From Caproiciproducens faecalis (GTDB lineage Bacteria > Bacillota > Clostridia > Oscillospirales > Acutalibacteraceae), in NCBI RefSeq assembly GCF_019448085.1, contig NZ_JAGFNZ010000002.1, forward strand, positions 310,001 through 374,000: 64,000 bases of DNA, written 5' to 3'. The position numbers and the translations under genes are program-made. The notes beneath the pieces were generated by a model. That model made no database searches, had not been told where the DNA came from, and saw only the letters and a list, made by a program, of their open reading frames with translations. Below, in pieces: positions 8,908-17,490 of the stretch; position 1 is the stretch's first letter; every line of letters starts with the position of its first letter.

Positions 8908-10841
8908 TTTGCACCCTCCTCTTGTTCAGATTCCAGCTTTCGCAGCACGTTTTTCAGCTTTTCCGCGGCATTTTCCAGGTGAACCGACACGCTTTGACAG
9001 ACAACCCCTATATGGCTGAAAAAATTGTACTGTATTTTAAAAATCTCCGTAACCTTCTCAGGTGTGTCAAAAGCTCCTAGCTGACTGATGATATAGTAGT
9101 AAACAAAGAACATCTGCTGCAAAAAGCACCGATACATGGCGTCCGACAAAAAAAGCTGATAAAGTTCAACATTTTTTTGATACGTTTGCTCAAGGATACT
9201 TCGGTTTTGGGTATCTTCTTTTTCGGCCAGCCGAACCATTCTTTTGCAGTCAAATTTCGCCATCATTGCCTGATGAACCAAATTGCGGTATGATTCCGCG
9301 TGCTTTTCCACGCTTCCAATGAAATCTATCAGGCGCTCTTTCCTTTCGGAAAGGGAAACCTTCCCTTTATTTTCAGAAACAAACTCATTGACGCGGAAAG
9401 GAATGGACTGTAAGCAGTAATCCTGAATGACGCGGCTTAACGGCATACATTCCGTTCCTTCTATTCTGGCGCCGCCCTCTGTTGCGTTTAAAAATCGCGT
9501 GTCGGGATGTGCTGCGATTTTCATCTCCAGTCCCAGCTTAAAATCTGCCCACAACCGGTTTGACGGAACCATGGTACCATCGTTTCCCTCCACATAAATG
9601 ACCGGCATCGCCTGGATAATCTCTTTCGCCTTTTTCCCTTTTTCCTCATTATAAGCGGCATCTTTGCTGTGGGTAACGCCTTCGGCACCGTAGGCGTAAT
9701 CCTGTCCTACAAAAACAACCGGATTTGCGCCTAGGTACACGGCAAGCTCCGCGGCAAGGTGGGACACATTGGCTCCTGCATCAAGGGCGCTTCCATCCCC
9801 GAGGGATTGATTGACCCATTCATTTACAGCCTCTCCTCTGCGGAACAGGGGAATTTTGGGCCCCAAAAAGGAAGGGTACACCCGTTTGTCAACCAATGCC
9901 AGACAAAGCAGAGCAATATCCTCAGGATAATCCGTATTTTCAAAATGATAGGTATAGGTTTCCGGCGTGCGTTCAATAATGGTTAAGATATCCGGTGTGA
10001 TATGATTTTTTATCAGGGGAACAATCGCGGATTCCACTGATATGATTAGCCCTTTCCCCTGAATTTTTTTCAGCTGCTGAATGTTTTTGTCCAGCGACGG
10101 CCCGTTGGCAATGATAAACGCCGGGACATTCCGATATTGATTTTCCATGCAGCTTAAATACGGATTCCGCACGATCTCCTCGACATTCTCCAGTATATTT
10201 TGAAATCCGATTAAATTATCAAGATGGTCGTTTCCTGTATAAAAAGTAAACAAAGATAATCTGGAAAAAACATATTTGTGGATTTGCAGATACTGCTCTT
10301 TAAAATTTCGTCTGGCGAGCGGTGTAAAAGCGAGCGTAGGACAGGTGCAGTTGTAAAAAACAATGCTGCGGAACAGTTGGTCAAAGGCTTCGGCAAAATA
10401 TTTGCTGTCGCCAATAAAAATGATGATTTTTCTGGTCTCCAACACAGGGGTCAAATCAAAATAGTACAGCATTGCTTTGAACAAATAAAGATTTTCCTCA
10501 AACAGGATGACAATGGTATTTGACTTTTTGCGGGCAAAAATTTCAAGCAGCGAATAGCCGAATCCGCAGCCATATAGAAAAATAGCTCCCGAACCCCGTT
10601 CTGCAATCGTTTTCCACCATTCTTCCGCCTCCTGGACGGGGCGTTCGCTGGTAACCTGAAAGCTCTCGTCCCCATGATGATAGCGGCAGACAGGATACCC
10701 CTGTGCATTATAGGTAACCTCAATTTCCCGCCAAAGCTCTTCCTCATCTATTTTTTCCAAAGAATCCTGAATCCACGGAGCAAGCATCTTCAGATTTTTT
10801 TCATATACTGCTCGGATTTGATTCTGAGGGGCTACCGCCAT
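8904..10841 (-). CDS. Maf-type (DUF115, motility accessory factor) glycosyltransferase
   Basis: 645 residues. The core has FIIANGPSLDKN at about residue 240 and GQDYAYGAEGVTHSKD around 390, both typical of the DUF115/MAF_flag10 family. The family attaches nonulosonic acids to serine or threonine of flagellin in Campylobacter, Helicobacter, Aeromonas and Clostridium. The N-terminal 200 residues and helical C-terminus are also typical. It lies in the same operon as a full legionaminic-type pathway, which would supply its CMP-sugar donor. The start overlaps the upstream small gene by 41 bases, with AAGGGGTGA as ribosome site. No flagellin gene is present here, so the acceptor is open. Confidence 0.87.
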   Translation of the reverse strand: MAVAPQNQIRAVYEKNLKMLAPWIQDSLEKIDEEELWREIEVTYNAQGYPVCRYHHGDESFQVTSERPVQEAEEWWKTIAERGSGAIFLYGCGFGYSLLEIFARKKSNTIVILFEENLYLFKAMLYYFDLTPVLETRKIIIFIGDSKYFAEAFDQLFRSIVFYNCTCPTLAFTPLARRNFKEQYLQIHKYVFSRLSLFTFYTGNDHLDNLIGFQNILENVEEIVRNPYLSCMENQYRNVPAFIIANGPSLDKNIQQLKKIQGKGLIISVESAIVPLIKNHITPDILTIIERTPETYTYHFENTDYPEDIALLCLALVDKRVYPSFLGPKIPLFRRGEAVNEWVNQSLGDGSALDAGANVSHLAAELAVYLGANPVVFVGQDYAYGAEGVTHSKDAAYNEEKGKKAKEIIQAMPVIYVEGNDGTMVPSNRLWADFKLGLEMKIAAHPDTRFLNATEGGARIEGTECMPLSRVIQDYCLQSIPFRVNEFVSENKGKVSLSERKERLIDFIGSVEKHAESYRNLVHQAMMAKFDCKRMVRLAEKEDTQNRSILEQTYQKNVELYQLFLSDAMYRCFLQQMFFVYYYIISQLGAFDTPEKVTEIFKIQYNFFSHIGVVCQSVSVHLENAAEKLKNVLRKLESEQEEGAK

Positions 10842-11154
10842 TCTCCGTCACCCCTTTCATCCAGTTTTCAGAAAGCGGATAAAGCGTAAATTCCAGTGTG
10901 TCTGCCAAACCGGCCACATCCTGATGATTCAGATATACAGGCAGTTTTTCCAGAACCGCCAGCATTTTGTCCAGTTCCATTTCTGGTTCTCCCGTGCACT
11001 GGTAATACTGAAGGATTCCCTCCAGATCATCCATGCTGTTCAGAAATTCGTCCAGACCCGCTTGATCTTCTCCCTTTCTGAAATGCTCCACGGATGCTTT
11101 CAGCGACTCCCGGAACCGGTCATTTCGCTCTTGGATCTTAGTCAACTCACTCAT
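10801..11154 (-). CDS. Small acidic helical protein of unknown function
   Basis: About 117 residues. AAGGAG 9 bases before the ATG at 11154 (MSELTKIQERN) favours it over upstream ATGs at 11175 and 11163. The protein is acidic and mainly helical, with no signal peptide or membrane segment. It overlaps the upstream gene by 8 bases and the Maf-type gene by 41 bases, a tight coupling that suggests the products act together. I do not recognise the family. A chaperone or adaptor for the glycosylated substrate, as FliS-like helical proteins are for flagellin, is one possibility. Confidence 0.7.
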   Translation of the reverse strand: MSELTKIQERNDRFRESLKASVEHFRKGEDQAGLDEFLNSMDDLEGILQYYQCTGEPEMELDKMLAVLEKLPVYLNHQDVAGLADTLEFTLYPLSENWMKGVTENGGSPSESNPSSI

Positions 11155-11461
11155 TTCCGGCATCTCCTTTATCAATCAGTTCTTTCCAGCCGGAACGCTG
11201 GTACGCTTCCAGATTGTGCAAAGTAAACGGTACTGTCCACTTCATTTTAGAGTCATAGGCCTCCGCTGTTTTTTGTTCCTCCAGCAGCTCCTGCTCTGTC
11301 AGAAATACTTTCCGGAACAAAACGGACTGCTTCCGTATTTCAGCCAGCAGCCGCTTCATCTGCGCAATCTGAAACGCGCGCTGAAATAGTTCTGCAGTCC
11401 GTTTTTGCTGCTCTTCCGTATAGAGCTCACAGTCCTCGTGAAAATTTTCCCTGATTCTCAT
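11147..11461 (-). CDS. Small coiled-coil protein of unknown function
   Basis: About 104 residues. GGGGAGGAG places the start at 11461 (MRIRENF) rather than 11476. Residues 12-70 are strongly helical and charged (many E, Q, K), a likely coiled coil, followed by a WTVPFTLHNLEAYQ segment. No signal peptide. It lies between ptmE and the second small unknown gene in the glycosylation operon. No family recognised. Confidence 0.65.
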   Translation of the reverse strand: MRIRENFHEDCELYTEEQQKRTAELFQRAFQIAQMKRLLAEIRKQSVLFRKVFLTEQELLEEQKTAEAYDSKMKWTVPFTLHNLEAYQRSGWKELIDKGDAGNE

Positions 11462-11517
11462 ATGACTCCTCCCCATTCATTCCGTATTCGTGGGCGTTCC
11501 CGCGAAAAACCTGCGTT

Positions 11518-12564
11518 TCATTGGAACACCACGGGAAAATCAAGACTGGCCTGATGAAAATCCTCTATTTTTCCAATATCGATCCAGTATTCCCGAATCG
11601 GGAAAATACAGACCGGTTCCTTTTCTTCCAGCATGATTTCCAGCAGATGATTCATGTCAAAATAGGAGCTTGGAATCCTGCCCAGAACTTCCGGATTCAA
11701 TACATAAATTCCCGCGTTGATAAAGCTGGCGTAAACGGGTTTTTCGTCAAATCCGATCAGCCTGTCTTTATTTACTTTTACCACTCCGTAAGGAACCTGA
11801 AAATCGTAAGTTGTCACGGCGACCGTAGCGCGTGCCTGATGGCTCAGGTGAAAATTGAGCAGCTGTTCAAAGCTCAGTTTTGTCAGGATATCCCCGTTGA
11901 TAATAATGACCGGCAGCTCCGTCTTGACCGGAAACAGGCTCAGCGAACCCGCCGTACCCATCTCTTTTTTCTCGGCAATATACCGGATCTCCACTCCCCA
12001 TTTGGAGCCGTCCCCGAAATATTCCCTGATCTGTTCGGAAAGATAATTGACAGAAAAACAAAATTGATGGAATCCCTGCTTGATAAACTGGTTCAGAATG
12101 GTTTCCAGTACCGGCTTATCGGCAATTTTCAGCATCGGCTTCGGGCAGTCGTCCGTCAGCGGACTGAGCCTTTTCCCCAGCCCCCCCGCCATAATCACGA
12201 CCCAGTTTTCATATTTGGAAAGCGTAATCAGGTCGTCAACCCACTCTATTCCAATGACCCTGCCCTTACCGTCCACCACGGGAAGATGCCGGAGCTGATT
12301 GATTTTCAAAATATTCAGAATGCTTGTTTTATCCTTCATTTCCGGAATCGTCACCGGGTGGGCATTCATAATATCCTCCACCGGATTGCTCAGCGGAACT
12401 CCCTTCAGGATTCCCCGGCGGATATCCCCGTCCGTGACCGTACCCAGCAGTTTACCGTCCCGGTCCGTAACTACGGCAATCTGCAGGGAATTTAAATCGA
12501 TGATCTCAATTGCCTCCTGAATTTTGGTATCCGGTAGAATCAGGATTTTTTTCCAATCGTTCAT
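11518..12564 (-). CDS. ptmE: CBS-domain sugar-1-phosphate nucleotidyltransferase (PtmE-like)
   Basis: 348 residues; the ATG at 12564 follows AGGGG. Residues 1-115 are two CBS motifs (LLGTVTDGDIRRG, RHLPVVDGKGRVIG). From about 119 a nucleotidyltransferase domain begins with VIMAGGLGKRLSPLT and then CPKPML. The same fusion is found in Campylobacter PtmE, which makes the GDP-activated glucosamine entering the legionaminic acid pathway. The CBS pair probably senses adenine nucleotides. The gene belongs to the operon, although a possible internal promoter lies in the 141-base gap before it. GDP rather than UDP or dTDP activation is inferred from the PtmE resemblance. Confidence 0.88.
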   Translation of the reverse strand: MNDWKKILILPDTKIQEAIEIIDLNSLQIAVVTDRDGKLLGTVTDGDIRRGILKGVPLSNPVEDIMNAHPVTIPEMKDKTSILNILKINQLRHLPVVDGKGRVIGIEWVDDLITLSKYENWVVIMAGGLGKRLSPLTDDCPKPMLKIADKPVLETILNQFIKQGFHQFCFSVNYLSEQIREYFGDGSKWGVEIRYIAEKKEMGTAGSLSLFPVKTELPVIIINGDILTKLSFEQLLNFHLSHQARATVAVTTYDFQVPYGVVKVNKDRLIGFDEKPVYASFINAGIYVLNPEVLGRIPSSYFDMNHLLEIMLEEKEPVCIFPIREYWIDIGKIEDFHQASLDFPVVFQ

Positions 12565-12634
12565 TGCTGCCCCTGTCATCCATGCAATCTATTTAATAAA
12601 CAATTGTTCATTATATGCCGGAATCTCTGATACC

Positions 12635-12663
12635 ATTATATTTTCGGGGGGCCTTTTGGTGAA
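12635..12663 (-). promoter_or_regulatory. Possible internal sigma-A promoter upstream of ptmE
   Basis: On the minus strand TTCACC (12663-12658), a 17-base spacer and TATAAT (12640-12635) lie in the gap between legF and ptmE. The -10 box is perfect, the -35 box matches 4 of 6. Confidence 0.4.
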
Positions 12664-12705
12664 TGCGACTCCTTTACCAGACGCTGGAATCTTCAATCCA
12701 AACGC

Positions 12706-13455
12706 TTACATTCTGCTGGTGTAGTCATACAGTTCCTTAAACTCATCCTGAAAGAAATAGCACGCCAGTATTTCCAGAAGATTGAAGTCGTCTTCGGAAT
12801 CAATGTCCAGAATTGCGGTGTCCCGCATAACGATCGTATCGAATTTGCCGTCCAGGGGGGACTGTTTCAGCTTACTGTATAAACTGTCCCGCCGGTAGCA
12901 GTAGATGGACGCGTTCATATCGTAAACCTTTGGCGCCTGCTGCCGCGCTGTAAAGCCGCCGTCCAACACTTTTTTCATTTCTCCGTCCCGGTACTCCACC
13001 ATATTGAAGTAGGGATTCCGCCGGGAAGGCACCACGGAAAAAACGACGTCTGTTTCCGGGTTTTCTTCGGCTTTTTTAAGTGCGGCTTCCATGTCCGCCA
13101 CCGTCCTGAAGGGTGACGTAATATCCAGATCCATGACATAATCATACCGCAGGCCGAATTTCCGCTCCATCTCATCAAGCGAATACCGGATGGCGGGAAC
13201 CTTCGGCGAGGTATCCTGCGCAAGCTCCTCCGGCCTGCGGATACAGGTCGGGCCGTAGGGTTCGGCTATTTTCAGCAGTTGGTCACTGTCGCTGTTCACA
13301 CAGATGTCCACCGTATCAAAATGGTGTTCTCTTTTAAAAAGATAGGCCGACGCAATGGAGTAATTAATGAGCGGCTTTCCGAAAAAGAGCCGCATATTTT
13401 TATTTTTCACTCCTTTCGAACCTGCTCTTCCGCAGATTGTTATCAGAATATTCAT
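12706..13455 (-). CDS. legF: CMP-nonulosonate cytidylyltransferase (LegF/NeuA family)
   Basis: 249 residues. The N-terminal GRAGSKGVKNKN loop (residues 8-19) binds CTP, and LDITSPFR near 128 is the second signature of acylneuraminate cytidylyltransferases. It activates a nine-carbon keto acid with CTP, giving the CMP-sugar used by the Maf enzyme. The ATG overlaps the preceding Gfo/Idh gene by four bases. Distinguishing legionaminic from pseudaminic or sialic acid depends on the neighbouring LegB, LegC and LegG types, which favour legionaminic. Confidence 0.92.
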   Translation of the reverse strand: MNILITICGRAGSKGVKNKNMRLFFGKPLINYSIASAYLFKREHHFDTVDICVNSDSDQLLKIAEPYGPTCIRRPEELAQDTSPKVPAIRYSLDEMERKFGLRYDYVMDLDITSPFRTVADMEAALKKAEENPETDVVFSVVPSRRNPYFNMVEYRDGEMKKVLDGGFTARQQAPKVYDMNASIYCYRRDSLYSKLKQSPLDGKFDTIVMRDTAILDIDSEDDFNLLEILACYFFQDEFKELYDYTSRM

Positions 13456-14384
13456 GCCTGCTCCTTTCCCAACGCAATATTTAAAACGGCCAAACAGCGG
13501 TTCAGGTTGCTGTACGCGGCCCCGCTTTCGACATGGCTGAGGAAAAACCGCATTTCCCTAAGGTAGCTTTCGTTCTCTTCTTCTTCATAATGAATCCGTT
13601 CTCTGCCGTCCGTAAAGGTAACGGTGTTTGCAAAAAGATCGCCTGTAATGGTTCCGCTTTCCGTAAAAAGTTCTATTTCACGCCGCGGCACCCTGCCGAA
13701 ATAGTCAAGATGGAGTTCCACCGCTTTATCCGGGTACCGGGCAATATAAACCGACAGGTCTTCACTGTCAATTTCGAGTGGGGAATATTTTCCCGACACC
13801 CGGAAAACCGTTTGCGGAAATCCGAACAGAGCGACCAGATAATCCCACTCGTGGATCAGGTCCAGTGCAACCCCGCCGCCCAGCTCTTTTCTGGCGCTGT
13901 AAACCTTCCGGTAGTCTCCGGGCCGCCAGTCCGGCAGATAGCTGGAACAAAGAACCCGTACACTGTAAACCGGTTCCCGTGAAAGGATTTCCCCCAGCTT
14001 TTGTATGACGGGGGAAAAGCGCAGCGGCCCCGCGGCGTAGGAAACACCCTGCGGGTTCAGCTTCAGGTCTTCCAGACGGTACCAAGCGCTGTCAAACAGC
14101 GGTTTTTCTATAAACAGATGCTCCGTTCTGCCCGCCATTGCTTTCACAGTATCATAATGAAGGCTGGTCGGGTTTGTGATAAAAGCAATGTCATAATCAC
14201 TGTCAAGCTCCCGCTCCTCAAAAAGCTGACGGGAAAGTAGCGCCTGTACTGTATCATCCAACGGCGTGTGGGTTTTTCTCAGCGCGTGGACTTCCAGCGG
14301 GAGATTCTGTTCGTGTGCAACCGTGTGTAAGTTGCGCAGATGCCTTTTCCCGATGGAGCCCAGTCCGCAGAAACAAACCTTCAA
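13452..14384 (-). CDS. Gfo/Idh/MocA-family oxidoreductase (catalytic Lys present)
   Basis: 310 residues. The Rossmann motif GLGSIGKRH is at residues 6-14, and the family EKP motif is intact (FIEKPLF, about residue 90). A second domain includes DLIHEWDYL, whose His is in the usual catalytic position. Oxidoreductases of this type occur in Campylobacter ptm and many Firmicute nonulosonate loci and modify the sugar or a side chain by NAD-dependent redox chemistry. It is coupled by 4-base overlaps to both neighbours. The exact substrate is unknown. Confidence 0.87.
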   Translation of the reverse strand: MKVCFCGLGSIGKRHLRNLHTVAHEQNLPLEVHALRKTHTPLDDTVQALLSRQLFEERELDSDYDIAFITNPTSLHYDTVKAMAGRTEHLFIEKPLFDSAWYRLEDLKLNPQGVSYAAGPLRFSPVIQKLGEILSREPVYSVRVLCSSYLPDWRPGDYRKVYSARKELGGGVALDLIHEWDYLVALFGFPQTVFRVSGKYSPLEIDSEDLSVYIARYPDKAVELHLDYFGRVPRREIELFTESGTITGDLFANTVTFTDGRERIHYEEEENESYLREMRFFLSHVESGAAYSNLNRCLAVLNIALGKEQA

Positions 14385-15370
14385 GCTTTCATCCCCTCAA
14401 TTCTGTCGATCAGGCGCAGCGTCCGCCGGTCCTCCGCAAAGGTGTACCGCTCCCGGTTTTTCCCGCCGGTAATTTTGTCAACAAATACCCGAAGCTCCTC
14501 CAGATATGCGTTTTCAATAATGCTTTCCGCGTACCGGTCATCTCTAACCGCATTGGAATACGTTTCCATCTTCTCCATGGTCTTTTCCCGTACGTTATAC
14601 CTGAAAAGGCTATCCGGCGTCCCGTCCCAGCTCAGGTGCAGGTTTTCCGAATAAACCAGAAGATTTCTCTGTGCTTTTCTTGCAACCACATCCACAATCC
14701 AGATTCCCTTGTTCCCGTTTTTGTGCTCCAGAACAACAAAGTAATTGTCCGGATACCCTAGCTCCAGTTTGGAAAGATGATCCTTGAAGACCGTAACTTT
14801 TCTTACTTTTCCAAATGTATGCAGAATCCAGGGCAGATCAATCGCAAAAATTTCACGGCAGGCATTGGTTTTCGGATCGCCCACAAAGAAATCCCGGTAA
14901 TCTTCCCACGGATGCCAGTCGGGCAGATACTGGCCGACATGGTACCGGTAATTCACCTTTTCCCCCTGTTTCAGGACACAGTCCCTGACTGCCTGAAGCT
15001 CTTTGCGGTAAAGCAGGGTGGAAGATAAAAAAAGCTTGACCTGCCGTTCTTCGGCGGCTTGCAGAATCTCGTCGTACCGGTCTGAAATCAAATTGATTTC
15101 GCTGAAGATATGCAGCCCCTTTGCGATACAGTCCAGAATCACGTCCGCGTGGCTGGCTGGGGAAGTGCAGACCAAAGCGGCGCACGGCTGTTCCTGTTCG
15201 ACTGCTGTTTCCAGACCGGCGTAAACCGGGATGCCAAAAAGAGCCTGCGTTTGTTCCCGCCGTTCTTCCCGAACATCCACCCCGCAGACGGAAATGCTGT
15301 CAAAGCAATTTAAAAGCAGCGAAATTCTCCTTCTGCCCATGGAACCCAACCCAATTACCAGAAACTTCAT
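14381..15370 (-). CDS. Gfo/Idh/MocA-family protein lacking the EKP lysine
   Basis: 329 residues. GLGSMGRRR at residues 6-14 is the nucleotide-binding loop. Where the family normally has EKP, this protein reads FSEINLI (about residue 88), so the conserved lysine is absent. The rest of the fold is kept (SPASHAD, DLPWILHTFG). It may use different chemistry or serve as the non-catalytic partner of the neighbouring Gfo/Idh protein. Ribosome site AAGGAAG precedes the ATG. Confidence 0.83.
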   Translation of the reverse strand: MKFLVIGLGSMGRRRISLLLNCFDSISVCGVDVREERREQTQALFGIPVYAGLETAVEQEQPCAALVCTSPASHADVILDCIAKGLHIFSEINLISDRYDEILQAAEERQVKLFLSSTLLYRKELQAVRDCVLKQGEKVNYRYHVGQYLPDWHPWEDYRDFFVGDPKTNACREIFAIDLPWILHTFGKVRKVTVFKDHLSKLELGYPDNYFVVLEHKNGNKGIWIVDVVARKAQRNLLVYSENLHLSWDGTPDSLFRYNVREKTMEKMETYSNAVRDDRYAESIIENAYLEELRVFVDKITGGKNRERYTFAEDRRTLRLIDRIEGMKA

Positions 15371-15413
15371 CGCAAACTTCCTTTCTGAAAACCGACCATG
15401 AAATCACTCCCGC

Positions 15414-16412
15414 CTAAAACGCAATCAGTTCATCTTCCTCAAAGTCCCGGATGGCGGCAGCGCCCAGCACCTCGTTCCAGCGCATTGGAGAAATCCCCGC
15501 TCCCGGTCTTTTCGCCGTGATATTTTCCGGTGTAAACACCTCTCCCTTTAAAATCTTTTGGGAAGCAACAATACTCTTCCTTACCAGGCTTCGGTTCTCT
15601 CTTTCAGAATCCGTCACATGCTTTTCCCCGCTGCCCATGGCCTGCTCAATATTGCGGATATATCTGACCATCCGGCAAAGTTCATCCGGTTCAATGCTCG
15701 CCCGGTGGTCGGGGCCCTTCATCCCGCGGCTCAGGGTGAAATGCTTTTCAATGACCTGTGCCCCCAGCGCCGCGGCGGCGACAGGGACTTCAATTCCTTG
15801 GGAATGGTCCGACAAACCCACCGGCAGCCCCAGCTGTTCTTTCAATGTCCGCATCACCCGCAGATTAACATCCGAAAGAGGGGTCGGGTACTGTGTGTTG
15901 CAGTGCAGCACCGTAATGTCTTTTTCCATGTCTTTTTGCAGTACGGAAACGGCTTCCCGGATTTCCCATACCTCGCTCATGCCGGTCGACAGAAGCACGG
16001 AACCGGGCAGCCCGGCAATGGTTTCCAGCAGCGGCAGATTTGTGATTTCACCGGAGGGAACTTTCATAATTTTCATTCCCAAAGACGATAAAAACCGCGC
16101 GCTTTCCACATCGAAGGGAGTGGACAGAAACCCAACTCCTGCCGCGTCACAGTGTTCCTTCAGCCGGCGAAAATTTTCAAACGACAGCTCCAGTTTTTTG
16201 ACCATATCCAGCATGGATTCTTCCGCGCCGGTGGATTCCTTCTGATACTCCGCTTTCTGCGCGTATTTTGAAATGATTGCTTCGCTTTTCCAAGTCTGGA
16301 ATTTGACATAGTCCGCTCCCGCCTCCGCAGCCGCATCAATCAGCCGATAGGCCAGATCCATTCTGCCGTTATGGTTCACACCCGCTTCGGCCACAATCAG
16401 TATTTTCCCCAA
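15414..16412 (-). CDS. legI: Nonulosonic acid synthase (LegI/NeuB family)
   Basis: 332 residues; start is TTG with GGGGGG nine bases upstream. NeuB TIM barrel signatures are AEAGVNHNG (8-16), KFQTWKSE, STPFD and VIEKHFTL. A C-terminal SAF (antifreeze-like) domain covers about 275-330. The enzyme condenses phosphoenolpyruvate with a 2,4-diamino-hexose (legionaminic route) or ManNAc, using a divalent metal. It lies between a FemAB/GNAT-like gene and the Gfo/Idh pair. Assignment to legionaminic acid follows from legB and legC in the same operon. Confidence 0.93.
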   Translation of the reverse strand: MGKILIVAEAGVNHNGRMDLAYRLIDAAAEAGADYVKFQTWKSEAIISKYAQKAEYQKESTGAEESMLDMVKKLELSFENFRRLKEHCDAAGVGFLSTPFDVESARFLSSLGMKIMKVPSGEITNLPLLETIAGLPGSVLLSTGMSEVWEIREAVSVLQKDMEKDITVLHCNTQYPTPLSDVNLRVMRTLKEQLGLPVGLSDHSQGIEVPVAAAALGAQVIEKHFTLSRGMKGPDHRASIEPDELCRMVRYIRNIEQAMGSGEKHVTDSERENRSLVRKSIVASQKILKGEVFTPENITAKRPGAGISPMRWNEVLGAAAIRDFEEDELIAF

Positions 16413-16428
16413 TCGTCTCTGCCCCCCG

Positions 16429-17490
16429 TTACGCCCGGTACTGAATCAGGCGGTCATTGTCCGGGCAAAAGCCGGGGTCGGAAGCCGCCCGGAGCTTTAG
16501 CAGCTCCCGATAGACTTCTTCACAAAAAATGTTCCGTCCGATATAAAAATCCGCCAGGCCTTTTTTATGAAAGGATCGCTTAAATAGGAACAGGCTGTCC
16601 TGCGCCCCTACCCCGCCGCCAAGATGAAATTTCGAGCAGCCGTTTTCCGCGCCCCAGCACGCCGCCGTATAGAGAAGAAGGCTGTTGGGCGACAGCGCAA
16701 AGTATTCCTTCCGTGCCGCGGAAAGATGGTAGTGCATACTTCCGTTGCAGTACATAATGATCGCGGAACAAATGATTTCCTCATTCAGAACCGCATAGAA
16801 AATCCGGTAACAATCCGCCAGCTTCGCAAAGAAATCGTCAAAGAATTCTTCGCTGAAATAGTAATAGTCCGCGGCAGAACGCCGCTGCATGGTCTCATAG
16901 TACATCCGGATAAACGTCTTTTGGGCTTCCTCGCTCCGGCTGTTTTCAATTTGGACATGGTTTTTCATTGCCTTGTGAATGGCGCCCCGGCACCTTGATT
17001 CCAGATTTGCGTCAATCACCGCCTTGTCTTTCGTATTCATATAGACGGTATGCCTGATGTTGTACAGTTCACACTTTCCCTCAAAGACCCGGTAATTTTC
17101 CAGAAGGGGATGAAACCGGATAAACTGCGACACTATGCGGTTGGAACGGCAGTAATCGCTGAGCAGAGCAAAAAAATCCCCGATTCCCCGCTCACTGAAG
17201 CCCTCTGTCAGCGGCCCGCCGTAGCCGTAGGGCGTTGACCAGTCAAAGCAGCGCCCACGTTCCAAAATTCCGCTGTACGCCGGACTTTCAGCAATATCGC
17301 GCTGCTGTACGACATAGCAAAGCCTCATCCCCTCTCCGCGGTAATACAGTAAAAAAGGCGCGCCGTCCTTTGCAAAGCGGAAAGCAGAAACATAGCCGCT
17401 GAGATAATAGACATCGAACCGGGCAAAAGAACGCACAACGGCGTCCCAGTTTTCCCGTTCCTCAAACGGAATGATTTGAAGGTTTCCCAT
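16429..17490 (-). CDS. FemAB/GNAT-fold acyltransferase of the nonulosonate operon
   Basis: 353 residues, soluble. The C-terminal half has the pattern of FemAB-like or BioF2-like GNAT proteins: LHLGGG-like FHLGGGVGAQDSL, then LFKRSF. The start at 17490 (GGGGGG ribosome site) overlaps legG by 29 bases. In this slot one expects the N-acetyltransferase (LegH) that acylates the 4-amino group before the epimerase step. A FemAB fold instead could transfer an acetyl, other acyl, or aminoacyl group. Fold call is good, donor unknown. Confidence 0.75.
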   Translation of the reverse strand: MGNLQIIPFEERENWDAVVRSFARFDVYYLSGYVSAFRFAKDGAPFLLYYRGEGMRLCYVVQQRDIAESPAYSGILERGRCFDWSTPYGYGGPLTEGFSERGIGDFFALLSDYCRSNRIVSQFIRFHPLLENYRVFEGKCELYNIRHTVYMNTKDKAVIDANLESRCRGAIHKAMKNHVQIENSRSEEAQKTFIRMYYETMQRRSAADYYYFSEEFFDDFFAKLADCYRIFYAVLNEEIICSAIIMYCNGSMHYHLSAARKEYFALSPNSLLLYTAACWGAENGCSKFHLGGGVGAQDSLFLFKRSFHKKGLADFYIGRNIFCEEVYRELLKLRAASDPGFCPDNDRLIQYRA

